From Alphaproteobacteria bacterium (GTDB taxonomy: Bacteria; Pseudomonadota; Alphaproteobacteria; Thalassobaculales; Thalassobaculaceae): a stretch of 64,000 nucleotides of DNA. The stretch covers positions 43,838-107,837 of the forward strand of contig JAJEAR010000024.1 of assembly GCA_022822665.1 (NCBI GenBank), given 5' to 3'. The notes under the pieces were generated by a model. That model worked only from the letters and a program-made list of their open reading frames with translations. It searched no databases and was not told the DNA's origin. Both the position numbers and the translations under genes were made by a program. Positions 34,546-43,401 of the stretch are shown piece after piece (positions within the stretch are counted from its first letter, which is position 1; every line of letters begins with the position of its first letter).

Positions 34546-35434
34546 TCACGGGCCGGCCCGGGCGAAACACCCGTTCTGACGCCGGGATTTGGAGCCCGGC
34601 GCACTCCCGGGGACGCTGGTGACGGATTCGACGGCAGGGATCAGCGGTCCGGCCTCCCCGGAAAGTGCCCCCGTAATGTGCCTCGACCTGCGCCTGCGAG
34701 CGGAAAGCCGGCGCACGCGCGAGGCGCTGCCCAGGGCGCCGACCTGGCTCGGTCTCTCGCATCGCGCACTCGAGGGCGACCGATCAAGCGGAGGAGGTCC
34801 GGCCATTCACCGGTTCGGCAACCGTATGCGTTGTCGTCGGACGGAACTGGGTGCCCCGGGCGGCGAAACGCCGGGCGGCCACTTCGGCCCGGACGGACCG
34901 GCCGGGAGCAGCGTGAGGACAACATGGTACCGATCGGAACCCGGCCTGCACCCGATCCGGCATCAATTCGACCGACCCGTCGCCGCCCACCTTCCGATCG
35001 ACGTACCGGCCTGTCATGCCGTGCACCTGATCCGGACCCGGCTGGCCGCGAAGGGGATCCAGGCATGCCGGACATCGTTCCGTGAAAGCCCGCGGACCCG
35101 GGTGCGGTTCACCACCCGCCTGCGCCGGACCAACAGCACACTGATCGTCAACCGCCGGGACACCCGTCCGGAGCCGAGGAGGCTCACCACTCATCGTTCG
35201 CGGGTGAAAAACCTGCCATCCATCGCACGGGGATTCGCCTGACGAACCGACAGACACCAGACAATGTGGGACCACGTTTATATCAATTTTAAAATAATAT
35301 CACGATAAATCAACGGATTAACGCGCAGAGATACAGGTAAACTGCCGAATCGGGTTGTGATCATTTGCAGAAACAGTAGCATGTCAAGTGTAGAATTATT
35401 TTGCATACGAAAACGCTGTTCGAGGAGGGAAACC

Positions 35435-36394
35435 ATGTTCCACAGAATTCTCGTCGCGGGCGTTGCCGTCGCCGGCCTGTCGCTCGGCATGGCGCAACCG
35501 GTCATCGCGCAGGACACCTTCGTCCGGATTGCCACCGCCGGGTCGGGCGGCAATTACTACCGCCTCGGCGGCGGGTTGGCCGCGATCTACAATGATACCG
35601 TCGACGGCGTTCAGGCCTCGATCCAGGCTACCGGGGGATCGGTGGAGAATCTCGACCTGCTCGCCGACCAGGATGTCGAGGTCTCGTATCTCTCCGGCAG
35701 CGTGGGTCAGCAGGCCTTTACCAGTACCGGCCGATACAAGGACCGCCCGGGGGACCGCTACAAGGGACTCCGCGCGATCGCCACGGTCTATCCCAACCCC
35801 CAGTGGTTCATCACGATGGACGAGGACATCAAGTCGATCGACGATCTCAAGGGCAAGCGCATCTCGGTCGGCATGCAAGGCAGTTCCGGCGAAGCCTGGT
35901 GGCGAATGATCATGGAGTACAAGGGCTGGACCTATGCCGACATCCAGCCGGAATTCACGGTGCACCAGGCCGCCATCGACCAGGTCCGCAACCGGCAGAT
36001 TGACGCGATAGTGTGGCCCGACGCGCCCGGTTCGGCCTCCATCCAGCAGGTCGCCGATACCGGACTTGCTCGCCCGCTCGATATTGACGCCGACCTGATC
36101 GAATACATGGATGGCGAGGGGCTCGACTATGCGTACACGATCCCTCCGGCAGCCAATCCGTTCGGAGACTTCTCGGTGGAATCCTTCGCCTCACCGATCA
36201 CCTTCGCCACTCATACGGGCATGTCCGAGGACATGATCTATGAACTTACCAAGGCGATGTTCGAGAACAAGGAACGCTTGATCAAGGTGCATCCTCTGGC
36301 GGAATTCATGACGCTCGAAAACGCCATGAGCGGTCTGCCGTTTCCGCTGCATCCGGGCGCCGAGCGCTACTATCGCGAGAAGGGCCTGATGTAG
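35435..36394 (+). CDS. TAXI-family TRAP transporter solute-binding protein
   Basis: A 319-residue periplasmic binding protein with a Sec signal peptide (cleavage near VIAQD, residue 25). The mature start FVRIATAGSGGNYYRLGGGLAAIY is the TAXI signature, followed by ATGGSVENLDLLADQDVEVSYL and LKGKRISVGMQGSSGEAWW. It should capture a small organic acid or sulfonate and deliver it to the fused permease encoded 82 bases downstream. Start set by GAGGAGGGA 6 bases upstream and the signal peptide. The unusual AT-rich upstream region suggests regulated transcription. Substrate not readable from sequence; downstream dehydrogenases suggest a C3 hydroxy acid or sulfonate. Confidence 0.93.
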   Translation: MFHRILVAGVAVAGLSLGMAQPVIAQDTFVRIATAGSGGNYYRLGGGLAAIYNDTVDGVQASIQATGGSVENLDLLADQDVEVSYLSGSVGQQAFTSTGRYKDRPGDRYKGLRAIATVYPNPQWFITMDEDIKSIDDLKGKRISVGMQGSSGEAWWRMIMEYKGWTYADIQPEFTVHQAAIDQVRNRQIDAIVWPDAPGSASIQQVADTGLARPLDIDADLIEYMDGEGLDYAYTIPPAANPFGDFSVESFASPITFATHTGMSEDMIYELTKAMFENKERLIKVHPLAEFMTLENAMSGLPFPLHPGAERYYREKGLM

Positions 36395-36420
36395 CACGCT
36401 CCCCTGTCTCAAACCCTGGC

Positions 36421-36449
36421 CGGAGTGCCGCGACAGTCGCGGCACTCCG
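36421..36449. promoter_or_regulatory. Perfect 13-bp hairpin between binding protein and permease genes
   Basis: CGGAGTGCCGCGA (36421-36433) pairs perfectly with 36437-36449 across a 3-base loop. No T run follows. Hairpins here commonly protect the upstream mRNA and partly stop transcription, so that the binding protein is made in excess over the permease. Confidence 0.7.
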
Positions 36450-36476
36450 TTCGTGCTGGATGTCTGGACGGAATAA

Positions 36477-38492
36477 TTGGCTCAGCGAAAGTCCGATAGG
36501 GCGCCGGATGGCGCCGGCGAATGGCAGCGTCCGGAACTCGAGGGCGAGGGTGTCATCGACATCGACGCCCTGCAGGTCCAGAGCGATGTTCCTTCGACGA
36601 CGCGACAGCTGACCGGGTACTGGGTTTACATCTTCGCCACCGTCGCCGTTCTGGCCTCGCTCTTTCACCTCTACACCGCCGGGTACCGTCCGCTGCCCGC
36701 GATGGAGCAGCGCCCGATCCACATGGCGACCATGCTCTTCCTGGGCTTTCTGCTCTATCCGGCAGCGAAATCTCGACTGGCGGGCAACCCGGGCATCGTC
36801 GATGTGATCCTTGCCCTGACGGGTGCGGGTTCGGCCTATTACCTGGCCTATAACTACCTCGACATCGTGATGCGCGGCGGATATCCGACCGAACTCGACC
36901 TCGTCGTGGGCACCGTCTTCTGCCTCGTCGTGCTGGAGGCCGCACGCCGGACCATCGGCATGTTCCTCGTGGTGCTGTCGGCGATCTTCCTGGGCTATCT
37001 GTATTTCGGACCCAGCCTGCCGGGCGTGCTGGCCCACGGCGGGTTCAGCTATGAACGGATCATCCGCCAGATGTACATGTCGACCGAGGGCATCTTCGGC
37101 ATCGCGGTCGGTGTGTCAGCAACCTATGTCTATGTCTTCATTCTCTTCGGCGCGTTTCTGCAAAAGTCAGGCACCACAACCTTCTTCACCAATCTCGCCT
37201 TCGCCGCGGCCGGCCACAGTCCCGGCGGGCCGGCCAAGGTGGGCATCCTCGCCAGCGGCATGATGGGCATGATCCAGGGATCGTCCGCGGCCAACGTCGC
37301 CTCCACCGGCGTTTTCACGATCCCGCTGATGAAGCGGCTGGGCTTCAGGGGATACTTCGCCGCCGCAGTCGAAGCCGTAGCCTCCTGCGGCGGACAGTTC
37401 CTGCCGCCGGTCATGGGGGCGTCGGCATTCATTATGGCCGAATACCTGCAGGTGCCGTACGCGCAGGTCGCCCTCGGCGCGATCTTGCCCGCAGTGCTCT
37501 ACTATGCCGCGGTCTATCTCCAGGTGCATTTGAGGGCGCGCAAGCTCGGGATGCAGGGCCTGCCGCGCGACCGGTTGCCCAACGTGCGCAATGTGGTGCT
37601 GTCGCATGGGCATCTGGTGCTGCCGATCTTCCTGCTCATCGGGATGCTGCTGTTCGGCTTCACGCCGCTTTTTGCCGCATTCTTTTCGATCATCAGCGTG
37701 GTGTTCATCAGCGCGTTGCGGCCACACACGCGGATGGGCATTCGGGACATCGCCGATGCCATGGTGCTGGGCGCGCGCAACACGATCTCGACCGCGATCG
37801 CCTGCGCGGCGGTAGGCTTCATTGTGGGTACCGCGGCGCTTTCCGGTATCGGCCTTCTGATGACGCAGTCCATCATCGGCATCGCGGACGGCAACCTGCT
37901 GCCCGCGCTCCTGCTCGCGGCGGGAGCGTCGCTCTTCCTCAGCTTCGGCCTGCCCACGACATCGGTCTACATCATCACCGCGACACTGGCGGCGCCAAGC
38001 CTCGTCGACATGGGGTTGCCGCCGCTCGTCGCGCATCTCTTCTGCTACTACTGGGGTGGGGTTTCGGCGATCACGCCACCCGTGGCGCTGGCGGCCTATG
38101 TCGGAGCGGGGATCGCCAATGCGCCGTTGATGAAGTCGGGCTTCACCGCGATGCGCCTCGGTATGGCGGCCTACATCGTGCCCTTCGTCTTCGTCTATGC
38201 CCCGGCGCTCGTGCTCTGGCAGGACGCGCCGCTCTGGCAAGTGGCCATAGGTGTCGCAAGCGGACTCCTGGCCGTGGTCTGCATGGCCGCCCTCGGCGAG
38301 CAGTACGCGTTCCGTGCCCTGTCCCTGCCCAAACTGGGGCTGTTGCTTGCGGCGGTCGTCCTCATCGTGGCTCCGGCGCTTTGGACCTCGGCCGTTGCTG
38401 CCCTTATCGTGTGCGGCTTGTTGGGCTTCGAGTATGTCCGCACCCGAAACGCGGCACCGGACCCGACAACGAATGACCGTACCACGGCCTGA
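36477..38492 (+). CDS. TRAP transporter fused permease (DctQM type, TAXI class)
   Basis: A 671-residue membrane protein combining the small 4-helix and large 12-helix TRAP subunits in one chain. Residues 1-40 are hydrophilic, then about sixteen or more membrane segments follow. The large-subunit motifs MGMIQGSSAANVASTGVFTIPLMK near residue 260 and GLPTTSVYIITATLAAPSL near 490 are typical of TAXI-type permeases. It imports the ligand of the upstream binding protein using an ion gradient. The frame opens with TTG at 36477; no ATG lies before the first membrane segments, so TTG, or a GTG further in, must be the start. Full length. Confidence 0.9.
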   Translation: MAQRKSDRAPDGAGEWQRPELEGEGVIDIDALQVQSDVPSTTRQLTGYWVYIFATVAVLASLFHLYTAGYRPLPAMEQRPIHMATMLFLGFLLYPAAKSRLAGNPGIVDVILALTGAGSAYYLAYNYLDIVMRGGYPTELDLVVGTVFCLVVLEAARRTIGMFLVVLSAIFLGYLYFGPSLPGVLAHGGFSYERIIRQMYMSTEGIFGIAVGVSATYVYVFILFGAFLQKSGTTTFFTNLAFAAAGHSPGGPAKVGILASGMMGMIQGSSAANVASTGVFTIPLMKRLGFRGYFAAAVEAVASCGGQFLPPVMGASAFIMAEYLQVPYAQVALGAILPAVLYYAAVYLQVHLRARKLGMQGLPRDRLPNVRNVVLSHGHLVLPIFLLIGMLLFGFTPLFAAFFSIISVVFISALRPHTRMGIRDIADAMVLGARNTISTAIACAAVGFIVGTAALSGIGLLMTQSIIGIADGNLLPALLLAAGASLFLSFGLPTTSVYIITATLAAPSLVDMGLPPLVAHLFCYYWGGVSAITPPVALAAYVGAGIANAPLMKSGFTAMRLGMAAYIVPFVFVYAPALVLWQDAPLWQVAIGVASGLLAVVCMAALGEQYAFRALSLPKLGLLLAAVVLIVAPALWTSAVAALIVCGLLGFEYVRTRNAAPDPTTNDRTTA

Positions 38493-38533
38493 CGGAACCG
38501 ACCCGGGCGTCGGGCCATCCATCGCACCGTCCC

Positions 38534-38603
38534 GGAGCGACTGCGTAGCGTGTCGTCAACCCGGATTCCGCGCCGGGGTCCAGGCGCATCGGGGAACTGC
38601 ATG
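38534..38603 (+). repeat. Direct repeat, copy A
   Basis: About 70 bases sharing with 39579-39646 an identical 17-base core GCGTGTCGTCAACCCGG (38548-38564), a similar GGAGCGACTGC-type start and a GCATCGGGGAA-CTGCATG-type end. The two copies lie in the same orientation on either side of the parDE genes. Confidence 0.65.
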
Positions 38604-38753
38604 TGAGAAAGTCCCCTTGCGAGAAGAACATGTTCAGTTGCGAAGGAACGTCCCGATGCCACAAGCGTTCGGTCGCGGCATCGCGCAAGGGTTGGCCTCT
38701 CCGACATCGGAAACCCGCCGCGTGAGATGCGGCCTTCACCGGCTACTCACTAT

Positions 38754-39116
38754 TCAGGAGGCGTCGTCTCCGCCTGAACCGACGTAGCGAGCCAGATCCA
38801 TTGAATCGTGCGGCAGTCGAAGCATGTCGACGTTGGGTGGCTCGGACGAGCCTGCAATGCGATACGGCACGAAGTGCCGACCTCTTCACCCGGCACGCGC
38901 GACGTGAAGTGTCATGAGACCCTCCGCGATATCGTCGCGTTGGCGCGAGCCGGCAGCGTGCGGTCCGTCGGTGAGGGTTTGGATGGCGTGGGTCAGGGTC
39001 TCGCTATGGATGCGCGCCTGGGCATGTCCGAACCACTCGGCAGTCCAGCGGAGAATGTTCCGAAAATCGCTCTCAGCCGTGGCGGTCAGCCGAACGCGCC
39101 AGCGGCGGCTGGTCAT
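38754..39116 (-). pseudogene. parE: ParE-type toxin gene with an in-frame stop codon
   Basis: Read on the minus strand from ATG 39116, the frame gives 76 residues of a RelE/ParE toxin (WRVRLTATAESDFRNILRWTAEWFG) and ends HVARAG followed by TGA at 38888-38886. Past that single stop the same frame continues for 43 codons as RGRHFVPYRIAG and MLRLPHDSMDLARYV, which is the normal ParE C-terminus, to a stop at 38754. One base change (CGA to TGA, an Arg codon in the family motif) would explain it. The toxin is therefore probably dead or strongly reduced. It overlaps parD by 4 bases. Confidence 0.8.
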
Positions 39117-39418
39117 TGTCCGGCGTCGGAGTTCGACGACGGATCGGCAAGCGCCTCCCTGGACAGGGCAGAAAGATGGTCTTCCAGCGTATCGGCCGTC
39201 TCGAACGTGCGGAATCGTCCAGCCGCCATATCGGCAATACCGGTATCGGCTGCTTCGCGTAGCGCATTGAGGCGGACCTGATCCTCGGACTCCTGCCGCT
39301 CGACCAGTCTCAAGCCCTCGCGCATGACCTCACTGGCAATCTGGTAGCGGCCTGACGCCACCAGCCTGGCGACGAGGTCCGCCTGATGATCGGTCAGCAC
39401 GACGTTGCGCGTCGGCAT
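39113..39418 (-). CDS. parD: ParD-type antitoxin
   Basis: A 101-residue antitoxin with an N-terminal ribbon-helix-helix domain: NVVLTDHQADLVARLVASGRYQIASEVMREGLRLVE is the standard ParD/CopG-like opening. The C-terminal half is acidic and should wrap the toxin. It probably binds DNA upstream of itself and represses the pair. The frame is intact although the partner toxin carries a stop codon. ATG at 39418 is preferred; ATG at 39421 is equally possible. Stop overlaps the toxin start (ATGA). Confidence 0.9.
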   Translation of the reverse strand: MPTRNVVLTDHQADLVARLVASGRYQIASEVMREGLRLVERQESEDQVRLNALREAADTGIADMAAGRFRTFETADTLEDHLSALSREALADPSSNSDAGQ

Positions 39419-39578
39419 CATGCGTACTCGCGGTGGGGAACAGATTGATGACACATTATGCCAATTCAGGTCCTGGGGGCACGGTCACATGCCGGGGTAG
39501 AGACCAATACGCATGTCGGCGGAGGTCCTGACGATCTACTGGCAGGCACAGGCGTCTGACCGTCCATCGCTCCTATCT

Positions 39579-39646
39579 GGAGCGATTGCCTTGCGTGTCG
39601 TCAACCCGGCTTTCTTGCCCGCCTCACATGCATCGGGGAACCGCAT
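39579..39646 (+). repeat. Direct repeat, copy B
   Basis: Counterpart of 38534-38603 with the identical 17-base core at 39593-39609. It lies between the parDE promoter region and the end of the 2-hydroxyacid dehydrogenase gene, so the two copies bracket parDE. Confidence 0.65.
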
Positions 39647-39679
39647 GGCCGGGTAGCCGGGAACCGCACGGCTTCCCGG

Positions 39680-40651
39680 TCAGGACAGCGAGATCTCGTT
39701 TATCAGCCGCTCGCCGGCATAGAACCGGTCCGCGTTCGCGAAGATCTCGCGGAACTTGATCAGCATGGTGTCGCGCGTTCCCGGCGCGTGGTGCGGGGTC
39801 AGGACCACGTTGTTGAACGGGGCGAAGGGACTGGGGCCCGGCGGTGGTTCGACCTCGAACACGTCGAGCCCGGCTCCCCCCAGGTGCCCGGAGCGAAGCG
39901 CATCCAGCAGTGCTGGTTCCGAGACCACCGGCCCCCGGGCACAGTTGATCAGGACGGTGCCCGGCCGCATCGCGGCCAGCGCCTCGGCGTCGATCATGTG
40001 CAGGGTGCTGTCGGTGAGCGGTACGTGCAGGGTGACGAAGTCGGACCTGGCGAGCAGGTCCGGCAGGCTCGCCCGTTCGGTCGCAAGCTCGGCCTCCAGC
40101 GCCGCGGGCATGTCGAGGATGTCATGGTAGATGCTTCTCGCCTCGAAGCCGATCAGGCGGCGGGCCACCTGGCGGCCGATGCGGCCGAGCCCGATGATGC
40201 CGACCGTCGCGCCCATGAGCTGGCGCGCCGTCGCCCGGAAGGTGTTGGAGTGCCAGCGCCCGGCCCTCAGCTCGCTGTCACAGAACGCGAGCCGGCGACC
40301 GACCGCCAGCATCAGCATGACCGCGTGTTCGGCGACACCCTCGCTGGTCCCCTGCGGTGTCACCGCCAGCCTGATCTGGCGCCGCATCAGTGCCCCGGTG
40401 TCGACGGTATCGTGGTAGCCGACACCCTGGTGCAAGACCAGGCGCAGTTTCGGCGATGCGTTGATGTCCTCGGCCGACAACCTGGCTCCGCCGACAATCG
40501 CCACTTCGGCCTCGGCCAGCAGGCGCCGGCACTCGTCCTCGCTCCCGTCCTCGAGCGTGAGCAATTGATAGCGGTCCTGCGGCATGGTGGACCGGATCAG
40601 GTCGTAGAAGTCCTGTTCGGCCTTGATGAGATAGAGCACCTTGATCGCCAT
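39680..40651 (-). CDS. D-isomer-specific 2-hydroxyacid dehydrogenase
   Basis: A 323-residue NAD(P)-dependent dehydrogenase of the SerA/GyaR type. The cofactor motif is [14 protein letters not shown] near residue 143; the catalytic Arg, Glu and His are in [16 protein letters not shown] and LTPHHAPGT. It interconverts a D-2-hydroxy acid and a 2-keto acid. The start at 40651 was chosen because the extension from 40711 is arginine-rich without a ribosome site. It is divergent from the HpsN-like gene with a 146-base shared promoter region. In this setting sulfolactate/sulfopyruvate or glyoxylate-type substrates are conceivable; not proven. Confidence 0.9.
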   Translation of the reverse strand: MAIKVLYLIKAEQDFYDLIRSTMPQDRYQLLTLEDGSEDECRRLLAEAEVAIVGGARLSAEDINASPKLRLVLHQGVGYHDTVDTGALMRRQIRLAVTPQGTSEGVAEHAVMLMLAVGRRLAFCDSELRAGRWHSNTFRATARQLMGATVGIIGLGRIGRQVARRLIGFEARSIYHDILDMPAALEAELATERASLPDLLARSDFVTLHVPLTDSTLHMIDAEALAAMRPGTVLINCARGPVVSEPALLDALRSGHLGGAGLDVFEVEPPPGPSPFAPFNNVVLTPHHAPGTRDTMLIKFREIFANADRFYAGERLINEISLS

Positions 40652-40797
40652 GTCGGTCCCGTCGCGAAGGTTTCGGCGCGGTGGATGTAGCCCGGCGACC
40701 GGGAGCGGCAAAGCAAATTCTTCCCCGCAGCCCGGGGTATGGCCGGCGCGCGCAAGCTGCTAGAAGTCGGCCGTGCCGCGCACGAAGGGATGATCAC

Positions 40798-42096
40798 ATG
40801 GCAACCTACCTGAAGACCGGACTGACCGAGGCCGAACGGGCGGAGGAACAGACGAAGGTGCGGGCCATCGTCGAGGAGACGCTGGCCGAGATCGAGGCCC
40901 GGGGCGACGAGGCCATCGCCGAGCTGTCAGCCCGTTTCGACAACTGGGAACGGGAAGACTTCCGGCTGACGGACGGGGAAATCGAGCGCTGCCTGGCCCG
41001 GATGGATGCGTCCGACCTTGACGACATCCGGTTTGCCCAGGACCAGATCCGCAGCTTCGCCCGGGTCCAGAAGGATGCGCTGCGCGACGTCGAGGTCGAA
41101 ACGCTTCCCGGTGTCATCCTCGGTCACCGCAACATCCCGGTAAACAGCGTTGGCTGCTACGTGCCAGGCGGCAAGTACCCGATGATCGCCTCGGCCCACA
41201 TGAGCGTGGTGACGGCGAAGGTCGCCGGGGTCGCGCGCATCGCCGCCGCCTCCCCGCCGTTCGCCGGCGAGCCGCACCCGGCGGTGGTCAGCGCGATGCA
41301 CCTGGGGGGCGCGGACGAGATCTACTGCCTCGGCGGCATCCAGGCGGTCGGGGCCATGGCGCTCGGGACCGCCACGATCTCGCCGGTCGACATGCTGGTC
41401 GGGCCCGGCAACGCGTTCGTCGCCGAGGCCAAGCGTCAACTGTTCGGACGCGTCGGCATCGACCTGTTCGCCGGTCCGACCGAGACCCTGCTGATCGCCG
41501 ACGAGACGGTGGACGGCGAACTCTGCGCAACGGACCTGCTCGGCCAGGCCGAGCACGGACCGACCTCGCCCGCGATCCTGCTGACCACCTCGGAGACACT
41601 GGCGCGCGATACCCTGGCCGAGGTCGAACGACAGCTGCGGCACCTCGCAACGGCCGAGATTGCCGGGCAGGCCTGGCGGGACTACGGCCAGGTCATCCTG
41701 TGTGACGATCGCGACGAGATGCTGGCACAGGCTGACAGGATTGCGTCGGAACACGTGCAGGTCATGACCCGCGATCCCGACTGGTTCCATCGCAACATGA
41801 CCAACTACGGCGCCCTGTTCCTCGGTGCGGAAACAAATGTCTCCTACGGCGACAAGGTCATCGGAACCAACCACACCCTGCCGACGCGCGGTGCCGCCCG
41901 CTACACCGGCGGGTTGTGGGTCGGGAAGTTCCTGAAGACCTGCACCTACCAGAAGATCACCTCGCCCGAGGCCACCGTGCAGATCGGCGAGGTATGCTCT
42001 CGACTGTGCGCGCTCGAGGGTTTTGCCGGCCACAAGGAGCAGGCCGACATCCGCGTGCGGCGGCACGGTCGCATCAACAGTGCAGGCAATGCCTGA
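40798..42096 (+). CDS. HisD-family dehydrogenase, HpsN-like (sulfopropanediol 3-dehydrogenase type)
   Basis: A 432-residue enzyme with the histidinol dehydrogenase fold. Family motifs are [12 protein letters not shown] near residue 117, [29 protein letters not shown] around 200-228, [13 protein letters not shown] and [15 protein letters not shown] near 345. The opening ATYLKTG and the end KTCTYQKIT resemble HpsN, the enzyme that oxidises R-2,3-dihydroxypropane-1-sulfonate to sulfolactate, much more than biosynthetic HisD, and no his genes are nearby. The neighbouring SDR, 2-hydroxyacid dehydrogenase and TAXI transporter fit a DHPS-like catabolic unit. Function assigned by resemblance; other HisD-like roles remain possible, so no symbol is given. 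Confidence 0.82.
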   Translation: MATYLKTGLTEAERAEEQTKVRAIVEETLAEIEARGDEAIAELSARFDNWEREDFRLTDGEIERCLARMDASDLDDIRFAQDQIRSFARVQKDALRDVEVETLPGVILGHRNIPVNSVGCYVPGGKYPMIASAHMSVVTAKVAGVARIAAASPPFAGEPHPAVVSAMHLGGADEIYCLGGIQAVGAMALGTATISPVDMLVGPGNAFVAEAKRQLFGRVGIDLFAGPTETLLIADETVDGELCATDLLGQAEHGPTSPAILLTTSETLARDTLAEVERQLRHLATAEIAGQAWRDYGQVILCDDRDEMLAQADRIASEHVQVMTRDPDWFHRNMTNYGALFLGAETNVSYGDKVIGTNHTLPTRGAARYTGGLWVGKFLKTCTYQKITSPEATVQIGEVCSRLCALEGFAGHKEQADIRVRRHGRINSAGNA

Positions 42097-42117
42097 CCAG
42101 CAGCGGGAAACCGGACC

Positions 42118-42885
42118 ATGAACCGTACACGAGCACTCGAGCGTTTCCGCCTCGACGGACAGGTCGCGCTGGTCACCGGGGCCGGACGCGGTCTCGGGCG
42201 TGCCTGTGCCATTGCCCTTGCCGATGCGGGCGCCGAGGTCATTGCCATGAGCCGGACCGAGAGCGAGCTCACAGCACTTGCCGACGCCATCAGGGCGGAC
42301 GGCGGCACCGCGAGAACGGTGGTCTGCGACGTGTCGGACCCGGCCGCGATCGAGGCGGTGGTCCCGCCGCTCGGCCGGATCGATGTGCTGGTCAACAACG
42401 CCGGCACAAACATCCCCGAGCCATTTCTCGACGTCAGTCTCGAGCATCTCGACACCATCCTGAACCTCAACGTGAGGGGTGCGTTCCTGATGGCACAGGC
42501 CGTTGTCCGCGGCATGCGCGAGCGTGGACACGGAGGCTCGATCATTCACATGTCATCGCAGATGGGACACGTGGGCGCTCCGATCCGGACCGCCTACTGC
42601 GCCAGCAAGCACGCGATCGAGGGACTGACCAAGGCAATGGGGGTCGAGCTCGCTCCCTACGGCATCCGGGTCAACTCTGTCGGGCCCACCTTTGTCGACA
42701 CGCCGCTTGCCCGCGGCTTTCTCGACGACCCGGAGTTCAACCGCGACGTGCTCGACCGGATCGCGATGGGCAGGCTGGCGCTCGCCGAGGAAATCGCCGA
42801 CGCCGTGCTCTACCTCGCGGCCCCCGCCTCGGCCATCGTCACCGGAACCAGTATCGTGGTCGACGGCGGCTGGACCGCCCGGTAG
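42118..42885 (+). CDS. SDR-family oxidoreductase
   Basis: A 255-residue classical short-chain dehydrogenase: TGAGRGLGRACA near residue 20, NNAGTN near 93, active-site Ser in HMSSQMG, YCASKH as the YxxxK motif and VDGGWTAR at the end. Closest in feel to gluconate 5-dehydrogenase and to the SDRs (HpsO, HpsP) that interconvert DHPS enantiomers before HpsN acts. It follows the HpsN-like gene by 21 bases and is certainly in the same operon. Probably NAD-dependent (Ser and Arg after the second strand could favour NADP). Substrate inferred only from context. Confidence 0.88.
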   Translation: MNRTRALERFRLDGQVALVTGAGRGLGRACAIALADAGAEVIAMSRTESELTALADAIRADGGTARTVVCDVSDPAAIEAVVPPLGRIDVLVNNAGTNIPEPFLDVSLEHLDTILNLNVRGAFLMAQAVVRGMRERGHGGSIIHMSSQMGHVGAPIRTAYCASKHAIEGLTKAMGVELAPYGIRVNSVGPTFVDTPLARGFLDDPEFNRDVLDRIAMGRLALAEEIADAVLYLAAPASAIVTGTSIVVDGGWTAR

Positions 42886-43206
42886 CTCCGAGCCTGCGCC
42901 GGGCCAGTGGACGGGCTACGGCTCGGTGTCGACGGTGGAGCATCCCGACACCGGAGCGGGTTCCCGAAGAACGCGCCGAGGGAACAGGCGATGCCGGTAT
43001 CGGTTCCGGGCCTTCTCCGGTTGCGGCACCGAGGCAGGAACCGGGATACCGAGCCGGCGGACGGACGTGGATGCCCGGAACGAATCCGGGCATGACGTGA
43101 GGGGACAGCGCGCACGCGAACAGCCCTCTCGCCCGGGACAACCCTCCGGCTTCCCTGCCAGGCCGCCAGGGTGTGCAAACGCCCAAATCGTACACACGAG
43201 GCAACC
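42886..43206. other. Intergenic region with palindromic element at 43071-43093
   Basis: About 320 bases with no gene. ATGCCCGGA (43071-43079) pairs perfectly with TCCGGGCAT (43085-43093), a form common among scattered alphaproteobacterial extragenic palindromes. It may also act as terminator for the HpsN-SDR operon. Confidence 0.6.
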
Positions 43207-43401
43207 ATGCGCACCAACATCGACATCGACGACGCGCTGATGGCGAAAGCCCTGAAGGCGAGCGGCCACAGGACCAAGAAAGCCACCGTCGAGGAGGCGC
43301 TGCGCCTGCTGGTCCGCACCCGGCGACAGGGGCGCCTCCGCAGGCTGCGTGGCAAGCTGCGCTGGGAGGGCTCGCTCGACGAGATGCGGCGGGAGCGGTG
43401 A
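43207..43401 (+). CDS. vapB: VapB-type antitoxin
   Basis: A 64-residue antitoxin of the VapB/MazE-like small RHH class: MRTNIDIDDALMAKALKASG followed by KKATVEEALRLLV is the classic type II VapB opening (PF09957-like). The basic C-terminus with GKLRWEGSLDEMR should bind the toxin. The stop overlaps the vapC GTG by 4 bases. Frame intact, and normal length for the family. Confidence 0.92.
   Translation: MRTNIDIDDALMAKALKASGHRTKKATVEEALRLLVRTRRQGRLRRLRGKLRWEGSLDEMRRER

Larger units (their letters stand above)
33935..35434. other. Gene-free region of about 1.5 kb
   Basis: No frame on either strand has a ribosome site plus a recognisable product; apparent frames in 34300-35240 are arginine and proline-rich GC artefacts. 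Two inverted repeats (34331-34356 and 34504-34545) stand out. From about 35270 to 35410 the DNA turns strongly AT-rich, unlike the rest of the window, and must hold the promoter for the TAXI transporter genes. It may contain an RNA gene or decayed genes that I cannot recognise. Confidence 0.55.

Noticed and set aside
34312..35085. Possible protein gene in the gene-free region
   Set aside because: The translated sequence is Arg, Pro and Gly-rich, has no ribosome site and no recognisable motif.
38886..38888. TGA in parE as a selenocysteine or programmed readthrough codon
   Set aside because: No SECIS-like hairpin was seen and the family has Arg here; a point mutation is simpler.
40798..42096. 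Biosynthetic hisD
   Set aside because: No his genes are adjacent and the N- and C-terminal segments fit HpsN-like catabolic members better.
40927..42549. 540-codon minus-strand frame opposite the HpsN-like and SDR genes
   Set aside because: It crosses two well-supported genes and is rich in His, Arg and Gly as expected from the complement of GC-rich codons.
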